64,000 nt of DNA, from assembly GCA_964036045.1 (NCBI GenBank), contig OZ038387.1, forward strand, positions 58,994,427 to 59,058,426. Direction: 5' to 3'. Each line of letters opens with the position of its first letter. Within the stretch, counting starts at the first letter, position 1. Source of the stretch: Eutreptiella sp. 'Long Island Sound 2002'. Taxonomy: Eukaryota > Euglenozoa > Euglenophyceae > Eutreptiales > Eutreptiaceae. Made by a program: the position numbers and the translations under genes. The notes below the pieces were generated by a model, which ran no database searches, was not told where the DNA came from, and saw nothing but the letters and a program-made list of their open reading frames with translations. Shown here one piece after another: positions 37,111 through 47,700 of this stretch.

Positions 37111-37413
37111 ATGTCTTCATACAAATTCACACAACGTGCTGTTGCTTCCCCTGATGCGCCACTGAAACCTTTGGTGCGAAAAAGAGCGCGATCTGGGGGT
37201 GAAAATTGGGTGCAGGTGACGCGGCGGCCTGACTCGCGCGCCAAAAAGCCTCGTACAGGTGGGTCACAGCAGCCTGCATGCGCCCACACAGAGCACGACA
37301 TTTTATCCACTACTGAGGCCGCGGCTTTTGCAGCCCAGTTTTGGGATAAAAAGATTCACCCCACCATAAGCGAAATTGACGACGTATACCACCCCTGGGG
37401 TTCGCCACAGTGA
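37111..37413 (+). CDS. Basic ORF with nuclear-type motifs (possible first exon)
   Basis: 100 residues from ATG 37111 (MSSYKFTQRAV). It contains RKRAR and KKPR basic clusters and an acidic/aromatic end (FWDKKIHP...IDDVYHPWG). No known domain. The immediately following frame (37376-37816) has similar protein-like composition but a different phase, so an intron or frameshift between them is possible. Function unknown. Confidence 0.25.
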   Translation: MSSYKFTQRAVASPDAPLKPLVRKRARSGGENWVQVTRRPDSRAKKPRTGGSQQPACAHTEHDILSTTEAAAFAAQFWDKKIHPTISEIDDVYHPWGSPQ

Positions 37414-40400
37414 CCGGGCAGAGCACATTGTTTTGGACTACAGCAAAGCAATGAGTCTCTTGAAACTGCCCGTCGGCGAGAAATGGTACACGTCAGAGTT
37501 GAAGGCCCTGGGGTCGAAAATCGTGCAAACACCGAAAAGTTTGGCCTCGATGCTCAAAAATATCGTCAGCTACCCCCCGCTAACCCATGCATTTCTGAAA
37601 TGGCCTTTTCTCACAGATTTCAAAAAGTATACACATACCCCCCCCTACGGAATGAAATTTTGGTACTCTGGACGAAAAATGGAGAAAACCCTGAAAATAC
37701 ACGAATTTGCTCCGCGTTGGCATATTCTGAATGTCCCCGAGAGATATGTCTTGGTGCTTTCCGCATGTCATGATTCTCCGTCGGCCACCTTCGTGGAATA
37801 CAACAGCAGGTCCTGATCAGTGACCCAAAGGAAACAGAATCAATCTGCCCGAAGCCGTGCCGTTCTGCGGCATTTTCACCAATTGTCGTCTGGACAGCCC
37901 GCCCTCGATCGATACGTGCCGATCGGGGGTCCCGGCACTCGGGTGGTGTGGCCACCGACAGAGGCCGCCGACAGGGGCGCTGAGAGGTGCCTCAGGTCGC
38001 CGAGAGAGGCAACCGACGGGTAGAAGGGGGCGCATTGGGGGCGCCCTCCCTCTGGTGCTGGCCACCCAAGTGCCGATGGTACAAACAAGGAACGGACCAA
38101 CCACCCGCCGACGCTGAGAATATTTATGGAGAAAATAAAACATCTTTACAATTCATGTCGATGGGCAGACACCGGTCTACAATACAGCCCACGTGCACAT
38201 CAGGCAATAAAAAGCAAAGAGAGAAGGACACTCGTGATTCTTCAATAGTGGCGCGGCACCGAATGAGGTGTGTTTCGCTAGAATTGTGCGCCCAGGCGCA
38301 AACTGGGTTCCAGTGCGCCGCGTGCACGCCAAACCCCAGGTGCACATGCCCGGGGTGCGCCAACCCACCCCCACCCCGCACTCCCCTGCTCGACATCAAC
38401 TCCCCGGTGCGCCAAACCACACCAGACCCCAATGCACCAAACCTGCCCCGGTGCACCCGACCTCTCTGTGCGCCTCCTGCGTGTCCCCCCCCACCCCCAT
38501 GTCCCTCGTGCGTGCCAAGCCCCCGTCAGTGCGCCTCTTGTGCACCAACTCCCCCATCCTCCCCACCACCGGCCTCGTGCATGCCAACACCCCTCGTGCG
38601 CCTCGTGGGACGATGCAAGTGACCGTATCATGATGCAATATTCAGTCCTACGGACCCACTCTTGCCAGCACCACATGGAGATGAATCTGCAATGACAGGG
38701 ATCGATTTCCGACGTCTGCAGGTGCCCTTGGGTGGTGTTGTGCATTCCTCGTGAACGTATCATTCTCAAATGAAATGAACCTGGGCAGGTCTTTTCTGAG
38801 CCACGGGGTGGGGGTTAAAATGAAAACGACAGGCATCCGCTTTTGGCTTGAGGCACAGCCCGTGGGAGAGGGGGGTTCAGCCAACGAGGCAGGTACCCTC
38901 CCACCCACCAACTCCGAAACGTACAATGTGCAGAAAATTTTCTTCCAGCACCTTCAAAATTGGGACCAACAAGCCCTTCGCCTTAGACCACCAACCCCAC
39001 TCTTGGTCGGGCCTGAAAAAGGTGAGAGGGTAGGCTGTGCGCTCCACGAGCAAAGGCCTGGATGTGGGTCAGCGAGCGTCATGGAGTTTCTTCACCCTCA
39101 GCCTGAATTTGATTTGCCCCAACCCCAAGCAATTTACCATGGGCATGTGGCAGGCAGATTGGATTCCGATTCACCTTACATTCATATCACAGACAGCGGC
39201 CACAGCGGTCACATGTGCCATGTCTCAGGGAGGTTCTGTGCAGAATTCATTGTCGTCGCTCTTTCCCTCGAAAAAAAAACCCCACCAGGGACAAAATGCA
39301 CTCATCCAACTGATGGGCCACCAGCCGCCAACCGCCGCTGAATTGCACCCTGTCTTTCAAGGCATGGTACAATTAACTCCGCAGGGCAGCGGCAAAAATC
39401 CCCTCGAGGGTGGCAACCACCCATCCGATGTTCTTTCCCAGAAACCGGCATGCATCTTTTTGCGCTAGTTGCAGCGCACCTTCAATCGCAGGGCCCATAA
39501 TTTGATGTTGGTCGCCCTGGTCTACGTTTTCTTCGCGGCCTGTTCCTTTCCGTGATGTCTGGAGCCAACTATCGTGGTCCCACCACTGGCGGAGGTGGAA
39601 TGCAAATGGACGCCTCTGATATCGTGGGTCTCGACTCGAATGTTTCAGTTGGATTCAGTTTGGATGGAGTTTGGATGGAGTTTGGGATAGCTGTACGGAG
39701 AAGCATTCGTTCCAAAAATCGGGGATCGGGCGGAGCGAACCCCATGAAAGCCCCCGTCTCATTCCTGAAGAAGGCTCAGTTATCTCATGTGGGGGGATGC
39801 GAACTCTTGGGCTCCTGGTTTTGGGGGAAACGATCTTGTGATCTACCTTGGTGTTTGAGCTCTGGCAGACACCCTCACTTATCAGCATCAGAACTACAGA
39901 CAAACCTTTGCAGTACTGGTACACGGACTAAGAACGAATTTTTGAGAAGGCGAATCAAATCTTCGGTACCAGAAATACCTGATGGCAAACAAAAGAGAAG
40001 TCCCAAAGGGAACAAATGACACACAGCAGAGCGCCTGAAACTGCATGATGATCACCTAACAAAAAAGGCATAACACTTGGAGCAAGGATCACAGGCTCAT
40101 TATGTCCGGATCTACCCACCTTTCCTCGTCTTGTGGTTGTTGTAGGGCCTTGGGCTCTGCGGGTCTCAGGTCACCCTTCACCGTCAGGCAGGTTGCGGGC
40201 CCAGACTTTGCATTGGTGAAGGGCGGGTGGAGATCACGGGCCATCAATGCGGCGAATGTGGCAAACACTTGCACCGTGTTGACGAGCATGGCCGTCGCAA
40301 CGAATTAATTTCTGCGGCCCCTCACTAGGGCACAGCTGAAAACAGGTACGTGGATCCTGCTACTGAAGTGTGCTGTGGTATCCATCCTTCCGCGGTAGAG

Positions 40401-40897
40401 CGTGCCCATGTGTCGACTTGAAACGCACTCCGGACACCAAATCCCGGCTGCGTTGGGTGAGTCTAATGATGCTGGTGCTTGATGTAATATGTTGCTCTTG
40501 GCTTCGGAGGTATCCTACAAGAAGGTCCCAAAGGGTGAGCCACACCTGCCGGTAGTGCAATAGCAGGGCGACGCGTGTCAAGGGACTCAGCAAGCTGAGG
40601 GGAACCCCAAGACCCCAACGACAAATTAGTTTAATTTCTTATCCAGCAGTGCTGGATATATATATACCAGACACCGCGTACTTGAGCGTAATTCAGCATC
40701 TCCATGTTTACCGTTGGAAGGTGGTCTGAATTACCGCCGTTTACCATCCATCTCGTTTTGCAAAGCCGTCATGCTGCATGAATGCCCGAGAACTGCTGCA
40801 GAATCATGAGTCCATCGCCAATGAGCAGGGGCGTGCGAATCTGCGCGTGACGCAGCCACAGCGCCCGTTGCGCCGCCGCTGGGGATTGGATGGTATT
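37414..40897. other. Gene-poor stretch
   Basis: 38300-38620 is a C-rich, GTGCGCC-punctuated low-complexity tract that reads as a Cys/Pro-rich peptide on the plus strand. The rest shows only short frames. It ends at the host sequence into which the large retroelement is inserted. Confidence 0.5.
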
Positions 40898-43800
40898 GCG
40901 GCCCCTGTCGCAATTCTACGCCCCCGCCCCCCTCCCAATTCGGCGGCCCCTGTCGCAATTCTGCCCCCCCCCCCCGGTCCAGCCGGGAGAAGGGGGCCAG
41001 CAAGGGGCCCTACGCACCTCCACCCAACACGGGACACCACCGTCAACCCAACAACAACTCGCTCCTATGTTGAGGTGGTCCGGGGAGTCGCGCAACGAAG
41101 TGGGCGGCCAGCGACGGTAAGAGGCCCACCCCACGTCACCCGCTACATCCTACTCCCCCGTGCACCCACGCATCCCCCACAACCCCCGTCCGCGCAGCAA
41201 AGGCATGAAGGAGAGGGTAGGGGGTTTGTGTTGCGCTCGCCAAAGGATGGACTGAGCGCGGGAACTTGGAGGAGAAAGGTTGTTATGTGCCCCCGTCGGG
41301 GAAACGACCCCGCAAGTGGCCATCCCAGGGCCCACCAGCCGCCGTTGGGGAGAGGTACCTCACCGCCGGCTTGGGATGGCCGCTTGGACGCACCTGGCCA
41401 ACGGCGAAGGCATTTGCCTTCCTCTGCGTGGACTCGACGCAGAGAAGTGAAACAGGGCAAGTCCGGGGGCTCCGTTGGCACAACCGACCAAGGGAAAGGG
41501 AAGGGAAGGAGTGTGGTGAGGCCGATGGGCACGGTGGCCTACAGAGGGAAAGGCCAAGGGAAGGGAAAGGGGAGGGGAGAGGGAAGGTTAGGGCAAGGAG
41601 GAAGAGGAAGGTCAAAGGGTGGTGAGAAGCTGATGGGCACCACCGCCTATGGAGGGAAAGGGTCCAAAGGAAGGGCAGCGAATGGCGATCGGCCAGTAGG
41701 CGCCGCCAGCTGCAGACGAGATCATCACACCATGGCGTCATGCCAAAACCCCCACATACCACGCCTGACGTGGAGTGCCCCCACACGGGGGCTGTATGGC
41801 GCGAAAGGCGCTCTACGTGCAGAAGAAGAGGCACGACAACAACCCCGTTGGTCACAAAGCCATGGAGCGGAAGCGTCGGAGCAGTGGAGAGAAGTGAGGT
41901 GTGGAAAAGGACAGGACACGAGATGGAGCAAGGGTGGAAAGGGAACATGGCTGCCAGAAGCAGGATTGAAGGTGACCAACTATTGGGGTGCTCTATATAG
42001 GAGGACGGCCCAAAAAGGAAAAGGCAAGGGAACCCTCGGAAGGCGAGGAACGGTTGACCCAGGTTGGGTGAATGATGAGGAGGGCGGAGGAGTTCGCTTG
42101 CAGAGCCAAACACCGGAATTGGGAAGGAGAAAAGGGATAGGGAAGGGGAAGGGAGGAAAAGGCAAAGGGAAGGGGAGACAACACGTGGAACACACAGAAG
42201 CAAGGAGTGGAAGAGGAATCCGTCTGAGGATCCAGCATCAGCATCACCGAGGAATGGAACGCACCGAGGAAAGGAGAAGTAGGGGAATGGAAAGGAGGAT
42301 GCACTATCCATGGTACAAAGAGAAGGTACCACTACAACGAACAACAGTGGAAGGAGAGGTGAGATGGACATGGCAGCAGCATTTTGAGGATTGCCGCAGA
42401 GTTTGGCAAGAAGGTCCCAAAACACAAAAGTTGCGTCGATTGTGGCAACTAATAAAGGAAGAACAATGGAAATGGAGGACAAGTGGACAAGAACATCGGA
42501 TCCCAAGATGGGAAGAGGAAGGAGTGGCGGAAGCATACATGATGTACCACAAGCCGACAGGCAAAGCGTACGCGGGAGTAGCGTACAATGGACACCAAGC
42601 ACGGTTAAAGAAGAGATGGAGCAACCGTTGGGGGGATGAAGACTTGGTAAGTAGGGTGATGAGAACAAGTGAATCAATGGCGGATTGGATAGTATGGCCC
42701 GTGGAGAGGTTTCCCGGACAACGAAGAGGGCACATGGCGTTTTGGAGGAGGTCAAGCATGAGGGAGGGGTTTTGGGCCACACACTTGGAATGTTGGTGGC
42801 CAAAAGGGTTCAATGAGGGAACGACAGGAGGGGAGTACAGGGAAGGGGCCAGAAGGGATTGGGCACACAGAAGGTACACATTCCAGAGGGCGCACAGGGA
42901 AGGTTTGGAAGAAAGGTGGGGGGAGACGAGGAAAAGCCTCAAGAGAACGTTGGAAAAGATTCACAACAAGGAGACCACAGTGGCGGAGGTGGTCAAAAAG
43001 ATGTTGGTGCAGGAAGCAAAGAAGTTCTTGCAAGTGATATATGGAGATGGAGTCACCGGACAAGACGTACAACAACTCGAGAGAGCATTGAGGACCAAGA
43101 TAAACACCCAAAAGGAGGAAAAGAGAAAGCCCATGGGTGACTACATCAAGCTCTTGATCACGCACAAGGCTTGGGGTAAAGTGAGAATCAGGGATGTCCT
43201 CAGAGACCCTGAAGTAGTCCATAGGCACCCGGAGCCTGAGGTCGCAGAAACCATGTGGGTGTGTGAGAAGAATGTCCCGCCAATTTCCACGTGGTTGTTG
43301 AACTACACGGACATCGACAAGGAAGAAGGATTGACAGAGGAGGAAAAAAGGGTCTTTGTGAAATGGGATGAGCAATTTGGGCATCTCAAGAAAGAAGAAC
43401 AACCATGGGTGACATCGTGCAACTGTTTCAAGCATGTGCCGTATCCAAGGAAGGAGGAAGTATGGAGGGGCCATGTGGTCGTGACAGAGATGGCGGGCTT
43501 CAATAGTCCAATAATGGAAGACGTGGAGAAAAAAGGATACAAATTCAAGCAGCAAGAGCCAGAATGGAAGGTGCTCCACAACTTGGAAGAGGGGTTAACG
43601 GAGTACATCGAGTACAAAGTACGAAGTGGAGCAGGGCAAAGAGAGGACTACGAAGGGTGGAAAGACTTGATCAAAAAAAAAGTGATGTGGCAAGTGGACA
43701 AGGAGGTTCACACGTTGCCACAAGGGACGGAAGGGATGCAAAAAGTGAAGGACATGAAGAAAGATTTTGCATTCTTGAAGGAGGATAGGGGTCCGCACAA

Positions 43801-44731
43801 CTGGGTTGGCGTATGTAAGCGACTATACAAGCACCGGAGGGACATATACCTCCAAAGTGATGGGTTTGAGGTCGCGCCGGAAAGTGAGGAGGCCATCCTA
43901 CAACGCCACGAAGACTACCACGCGGAGAGGCTCCTCGCAGTCAACAGAAGGTTGCCGTACATATATGGAATATGGAAGGCCCAGAAAGAAAACATACGAT
44001 GGATTAGTGGAGCAAGGAAACAAACCGAAGAAGAGAAAGACAAGCCGGAAGCAAGCATAGCAGGAGTCGGAGAGGTCTTGGTGCAAGCATTAACGCAAGT
44101 ATGCAGAAGCTTGAAACGCAAGGATGTGGAATGGAGGAAGAAAGGGAACCCGAAGAGGGTGTGGTGGATAGATAGTGTAGAGGAGTTCATGCAGCCGGTC
44201 CGATTTGAGGAGGAATTGATAGCGCAATGTAAAGCTTCGGCGGAAGTGGGAGATTTCGTGGCGATGTACCCAAGCATGGATCAAGACTACGTCTCCACAA
44301 ACGTGTTGGAGGCAATCGAGGAGGCTTGGGACTGGGAAGAACAAACTGCAAAGGAGGACAAGGATGGGGAAGAGGAGGAAGAGCTACGGGTCGGAAAAGA
44401 CGGTTGGTGGCTTGGACGAAAGGGGGAGGAACCCCAAGCTGACAGCTGGAGCAAGAGAGAAGTGAAGGAGATGGTGCAGTGGGTACTAAACAACGGATAT
44501 GTCAAGCAAGGGGGTGTGGTGTACAAGCAAAAGAAAGGTTTCAGAATGGGACTGAAATGTGCCGTCTTCTTGGCGAACCTGGCGTGTTATGGGACGGAGA
44601 AGAGGTTCGCGGAAGAAGAAGGAAGGAGGCCGGAGCAAGTGGAACACAACTATCGCTTTGTGGATGACATGTTTTCCTTGACCGGCGTCGTCCCTGGGGA
44701 GGAAGCATACAAACTCAAAAGGACGGTCTGA
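40778..44731 (+). CDS. Retroelement polyprotein, part 1: GIY-YIG nuclease and reverse transcriptase
   Basis: 1317 codons; the first 68 (40778-40980) are host sequence fused in frame, so the natural N-terminus is the one kept at 49388. Residues about 250-490 are basic, with GKGKG-type repeats. GIY-YIG: Tyr587...Tyr590, HKPTGKAYAG, RLKKRW, and the metal-ligand Glu671 in HLECWW. Reverse transcriptase: an RT1-like block with KEDRGPHNWVGVCKRLY; RT2 with LPYIYGIWKAQKENIRWISG; motif A DFVAMYPSM with Asp1159; motif B KKGFRMGLKC (1252-1261); motif C YRFVDDMF with Asp1296 and Asp1297. All three catalytic aspartates are present. The N-terminal nuclease order is that of Naiad/Chlamys-type PLEs. The frame is cut by TGA 44729-44731, 32 codons after motif C, before the thumb; the downstream sequence continues in the same frame. 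Confidence 0.85.
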   Translation: MNARELLQNHESIANEQGRANLRVTQPQRPLRRRWGLDGIAAPVAILRPRPPPNSAAPVAILPPPPGPAGRRGPARGPTHLHPTRDTTVNPTTTRSYVEVVRGVAQRSGRPATVRGPPHVTRYILLPRAPTHPPQPPSAQQRHEGEGRGFVLRSPKDGLSAGTWRRKVVMCPRRGNDPASGHPRAHQPPLGRGTSPPAWDGRLDAPGQRRRHLPSSAWTRRREVKQGKSGGSVGTTDQGKGKGRSVVRPMGTVAYRGKGQGKGKGRGEGRLGQGGRGRSKGGEKLMGTTAYGGKGSKGRAANGDRPVGAASCRRDHHTMASCQNPHIPRLTWSAPTRGLYGAKGALRAEEEARQQPRWSQSHGAEASEQWREVRCGKGQDTRWSKGGKGTWLPEAGLKVTNYWGALYRRTAQKGKGKGTLGRRGTVDPGWVNDEEGGGVRLQSQTPELGRRKGIGKGKGGKGKGKGRQHVEHTEARSGRGIRLRIQHQHHRGMERTEERRSRGMERRMHYPWYKEKVPLQRTTVEGEVRWTWQQHFEDCRRVWQEGPKTQKLRRLWQLIKEEQWKWRTSGQEHRIPRWEEEGVAEAYMMYHKPTGKAYAGVAYNGHQARLKKRWSNRWGDEDLVSRVMRTSESMADWIVWPVERFPGQRRGHMAFWRRSSMREGFWATHLECWWPKGFNEGTTGGEYREGARRDWAHRRYTFQRAHREGLEERWGETRKSLKRTLEKIHNKETTVAEVVKKMLVQEAKKFLQVIYGDGVTGQDVQQLERALRTKINTQKEEKRKPMGDYIKLLITHKAWGKVRIRDVLRDPEVVHRHPEPEVAETMWVCEKNVPPISTWLLNYTDIDKEEGLTEEEKRVFVKWDEQFGHLKKEEQPWVTSCNCFKHVPYPRKEEVWRGHVVVTEMAGFNSPIMEDVEKKGYKFKQQEPEWKVLHNLEEGLTEYIEYKVRSGAGQREDYEGWKDLIKKKVMWQVDKEVHTLPQGTEGMQKVKDMKKDFAFLKEDRGPHNWVGVCKRLYKHRRDIYLQSDGFEVAPESEEAILQRHEDYHAERLLAVNRRLPYIYGIWKAQKENIRWISGARKQTEEEKDKPEASIAGVGEVLVQALTQVCRSLKRKDVEWRKKGNPKRVWWIDSVEEFMQPVRFEEELIAQCKASAEVGDFVAMYPSMDQDYVSTNVLEAIEEAWDWEEQTAKEDKDGEEEEELRVGKDGWWLGRKGEEPQADSWSKREVKEMVQWVLNNGYVKQGGVVYKQKKGFRMGLKCAVFLANLACYGTEKRFAEEEGRRPEQVEHNYRFVDDMFSLTGVVPGEEAYKLKRTV
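40898..40975. repeat. Host target repeat upstream of the retroelement
   Basis: Two copies of gcggcccctgtcgcaattct (40898-40917 and 40943-40962), 45 bp apart, end in a C12 run (40964-40975). A third copy with one or two differences occurs at 50405-50422 beyond the element, preceded by a C14 run. The element therefore interrupts a host tandem repeat at its poly-C segment, or has generated a duplication of about 25 bp. Confidence 0.75.
40981..41747 (+). repeat. Left 767-bp terminal direct repeat (pLTR)
   Basis: I saw no difference from 49615-50381 in the parts I compared. It begins at agccgggagaag directly after host ggtcc and covers the Gly/Lys/Arg-rich N-terminal coding region. It diverges from the right copy at the sequence after tgccaaa, where the left copy continues into the body of the element and the right copy meets host poly-C. 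Confidence 0.9.
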
Positions 44732-47700
44732 AGAGCCGCTGATGGGGGCCACCTTGTCTTCTTGGGGGCTGACTTGTGGTGGAGAGAGGATGAGAAAGGG
44801 CGCATCAAGTTTGAAACCGGAGTGCATTGGAGAGAGAAGGACTATCCCATAAAAATAAGGCGATATCCAGTGAGGGATAGCATGATCTTGGACGCCCAAA
44901 GGTTGGGAGTATTGACAGGGCAATACATCAGAGCATTGAGGTTGTGCTCAGTTTTGCGATTATTCAAGGAGGCGATCCAAACCATCACCAAAACAGCCAC
45001 ACAGCGAGGCTATGGGACACACGAGCAAAAGAAACAATGGGGCAAGTTCTTGCGAGTGTGGTGGGGTGGACAAGACATCACCATGGGGGAGATGCACGTG
45101 TGGTTTGGACGGATGCAACGGTGGGTAAGGAAGGAGATCTCAAAAGAAGAGAGGAGAAAGAAGAGATGTTGGTACGGGTGGAGGTGTCGGAGAAAGAGCT
45201 GCCCGTTTGAGCACGTACCACCGCCACCGAAAGTGTGGACACCGCCGGAAGGCGGGCTGGAACCCCAAAGGAGGGAAGCCAAAAATCCGCACCCACAAGG
45301 GGTGAGAACAAGTGAGATCGTCGGAGAGGAAGAGGAGATGAAGAACTGTGGTGTGTGGCGGGAGACGGTGGTGGTTGTGGACTTGAGGGAACCACCGTTG
45401 GTGGCACCAACGCAAAGCGACAACCGCAAAGTTGGGTGCGCCGAGACCACGGAGGCTGCAAGCACCAACAAAAGCCTGACAAATGATGTTGAGAGACAAC
45501 AAAAGGAAGAACAAGCGAAGCAGCAGGAGAGGGAGAGCCAAGACGACAAAGGAACAAAAGAAGTGGAAGACAGTGACACCGACAGTGACGTATCAATCTT
45601 GACATGGCTGCAAGGCTTGAAGACAAGGGGCGAAGGAGGGCAAATGGAGGGACACAAAGACTTGCGGCCGGAGGTGGTGGACGATGAGGCGACCGTGGAG
45701 CAACAAAGGCAAGAGAGGAAGAGCCACACCGAAGACCATGGAGGGCCTCGTCCATCACCACAAGTGGGGCTAGAGGTGGGGGAGAAGGAGGAGAAGGAAG
45801 AAGACCACAAGCAAAAGGAGAAGAGCGAAATCCAAAGCCACAAGGAACAATATCCACCGCAGCGGCAAGAGGATGAGCAGCAAGGTGAAGAAAGCGGAGG
45901 ACATGGAGAAGATAGTGACACCAACAGTGACATATCAATCTTGAGATGGTTGCAAGGGCTGAGGAAAGAGGAAGCGGGAGGCCAAAGCCAGGAGAACCCA
46001 GAGCTAGACGTGGTGGAAGAAGAAGAGACAAAGAAACAACCAAGGCAGGAGGAGAGAAGAAATGCCCCTGGCCAGGGAGAGCCAGAACCATCTCGAGAAG
46101 TGGCAGTGGATGGGGTGGAGAAGGGGGTGTTGGACGAACAACCAGGTCCAAAAGCGACAAAGAACAAGGACCGCAGCAAGGTACAACACCCAACAGGAGT
46201 GGGAAACCACGGGTTGAAGGAAGCCGAAGAGAGGGGGCCGACAGAAGAGAAGGTGACCTCGGAGGAGGCGAAATCAAGACGAACAAAGCCACAACCAAGA
46301 AAGGGTGAATGGCAAGTGGAGCTCCCCAAGGACATATTGGAGACATGGAACCAAGCAGTCCGGGAAGCGGCAAGCCAAGGGAAAGAGACCATGGGATTGT
46401 TGTGGGGGACAAGGACCGAAAATGGGGTCAAAGTAGGGGGTCTACACATACCAAGACACGACGTACAAACAAGCCACCACTGTGCAGTGGGAGATGAGGC
46501 GCTCACAGAGGCCGTCAGTTGGGGCGCATCCTTGGGAGGAAAATTGGTTGGTTGGATACACACGCATCCAGGACATGTGCCGGTGCTATCAGCCTTGGAC
46601 GTGTGCACCCTCAACACAATTGGCCAAATGCTATGGTCAATTATACCGGAAGGAGGCCCAGCAGTTGGAGTGGTGCAAAGTTGGACCTCTCCAGCGGATG
46701 AAGTGGCGTGTGCCCCACTGAAGGGGGGTCTAAAGGCCTACACAATGTCCGTCTTGGGCATGGAGGTGGCAAACAGATGTGCTGCAATCCGCCGAAAGAA
46801 ACCGGGAGTGGATCACCGGTATCACGAACATCTTGCTGGAGTTTGGGATGATGATGACCCTCACCCGGTTGGGAGGGAGCAGGAGGAAGTGCCGGTGGTC
46901 CTCGTGGAGGCCGAGGATGGTGGTTGTATGGACATGGGAAACAACAGGTGGTGGACCAAATGGTTGGGAGCAGGAAGCACACCTAAGGAAAAGGAGAACA
47001 CCAAGCCCGACAACAATGAGGAGAGTGATAGCAGCACGAGCAGCAACGGGACAGCGAGCACGGTCGGACCAGAAGCTTGGTCGCAAAAGCGTGGTCCCAA
47101 GCACGCATGTGGGCTATGCTGCAGACCGTTGAGGGCCAAGGAGGGAGCAGTGAGGTGCAGCCAGGGGCACTGGATGCACTTGAAGTGTGCTGGGGTCACT
47201 GTCTCCCAGGCGAAGAAGGTGTTCCGCAGCAACAGGGTGTTCCAGTGTAGGTGCAGAAAGGCAAGGCCAGCCAAATGGTTGCGGGAGGAAAGAGAGAGGC
47301 ACAAGCAGAGGAGGAGAGAACAACGCAGCAAAGCGAGGAAGGCAGGGGTGGCGCCGGAGGAACAACCCCCCAAGCCACAAGCACGGGCCGAACCACAGCA
47401 AAGTGACTCCGAGAGACCGGAGGTGGTTGGAGTGGATGGCCATCGCATTGTTCTCGGGGGAAGAGTAGCACTAACAGGCATGAAGAAAAAGATGGAATTG
47501 GAGGGGAAGACAGGTGAGGTTGAAAGCATCATCGAGGATCAAGGAAAAGTAAGACTCCGAATGGACTGTGGCAGAAGGGTTTTGGTGTCATTGGATAGGG
47601 TCAGGGTGCAAGAGGTGGAGCACATGGGAGGCGCCGAGGACTCAAAAGCTGCCCAACCACAACAGCACGGGGAAGAAACAAAAGGACGCGGGGTGGCGGG

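Noticed and set aside
37987-38622. Cys/Pro-rich repeat protein on the plus strand
   Set aside because: The underlying DNA is a C-rich GTGCGCC-punctuated low-complexity tract; no consistent Cys spacing or start.
40778-40980. Natural N-terminus of the retroelement protein
   Set aside because: This part lies outside the 767-bp repeat in host DNA with its own tandem repeat; the second copy shows a different, element-specific start at 49388.
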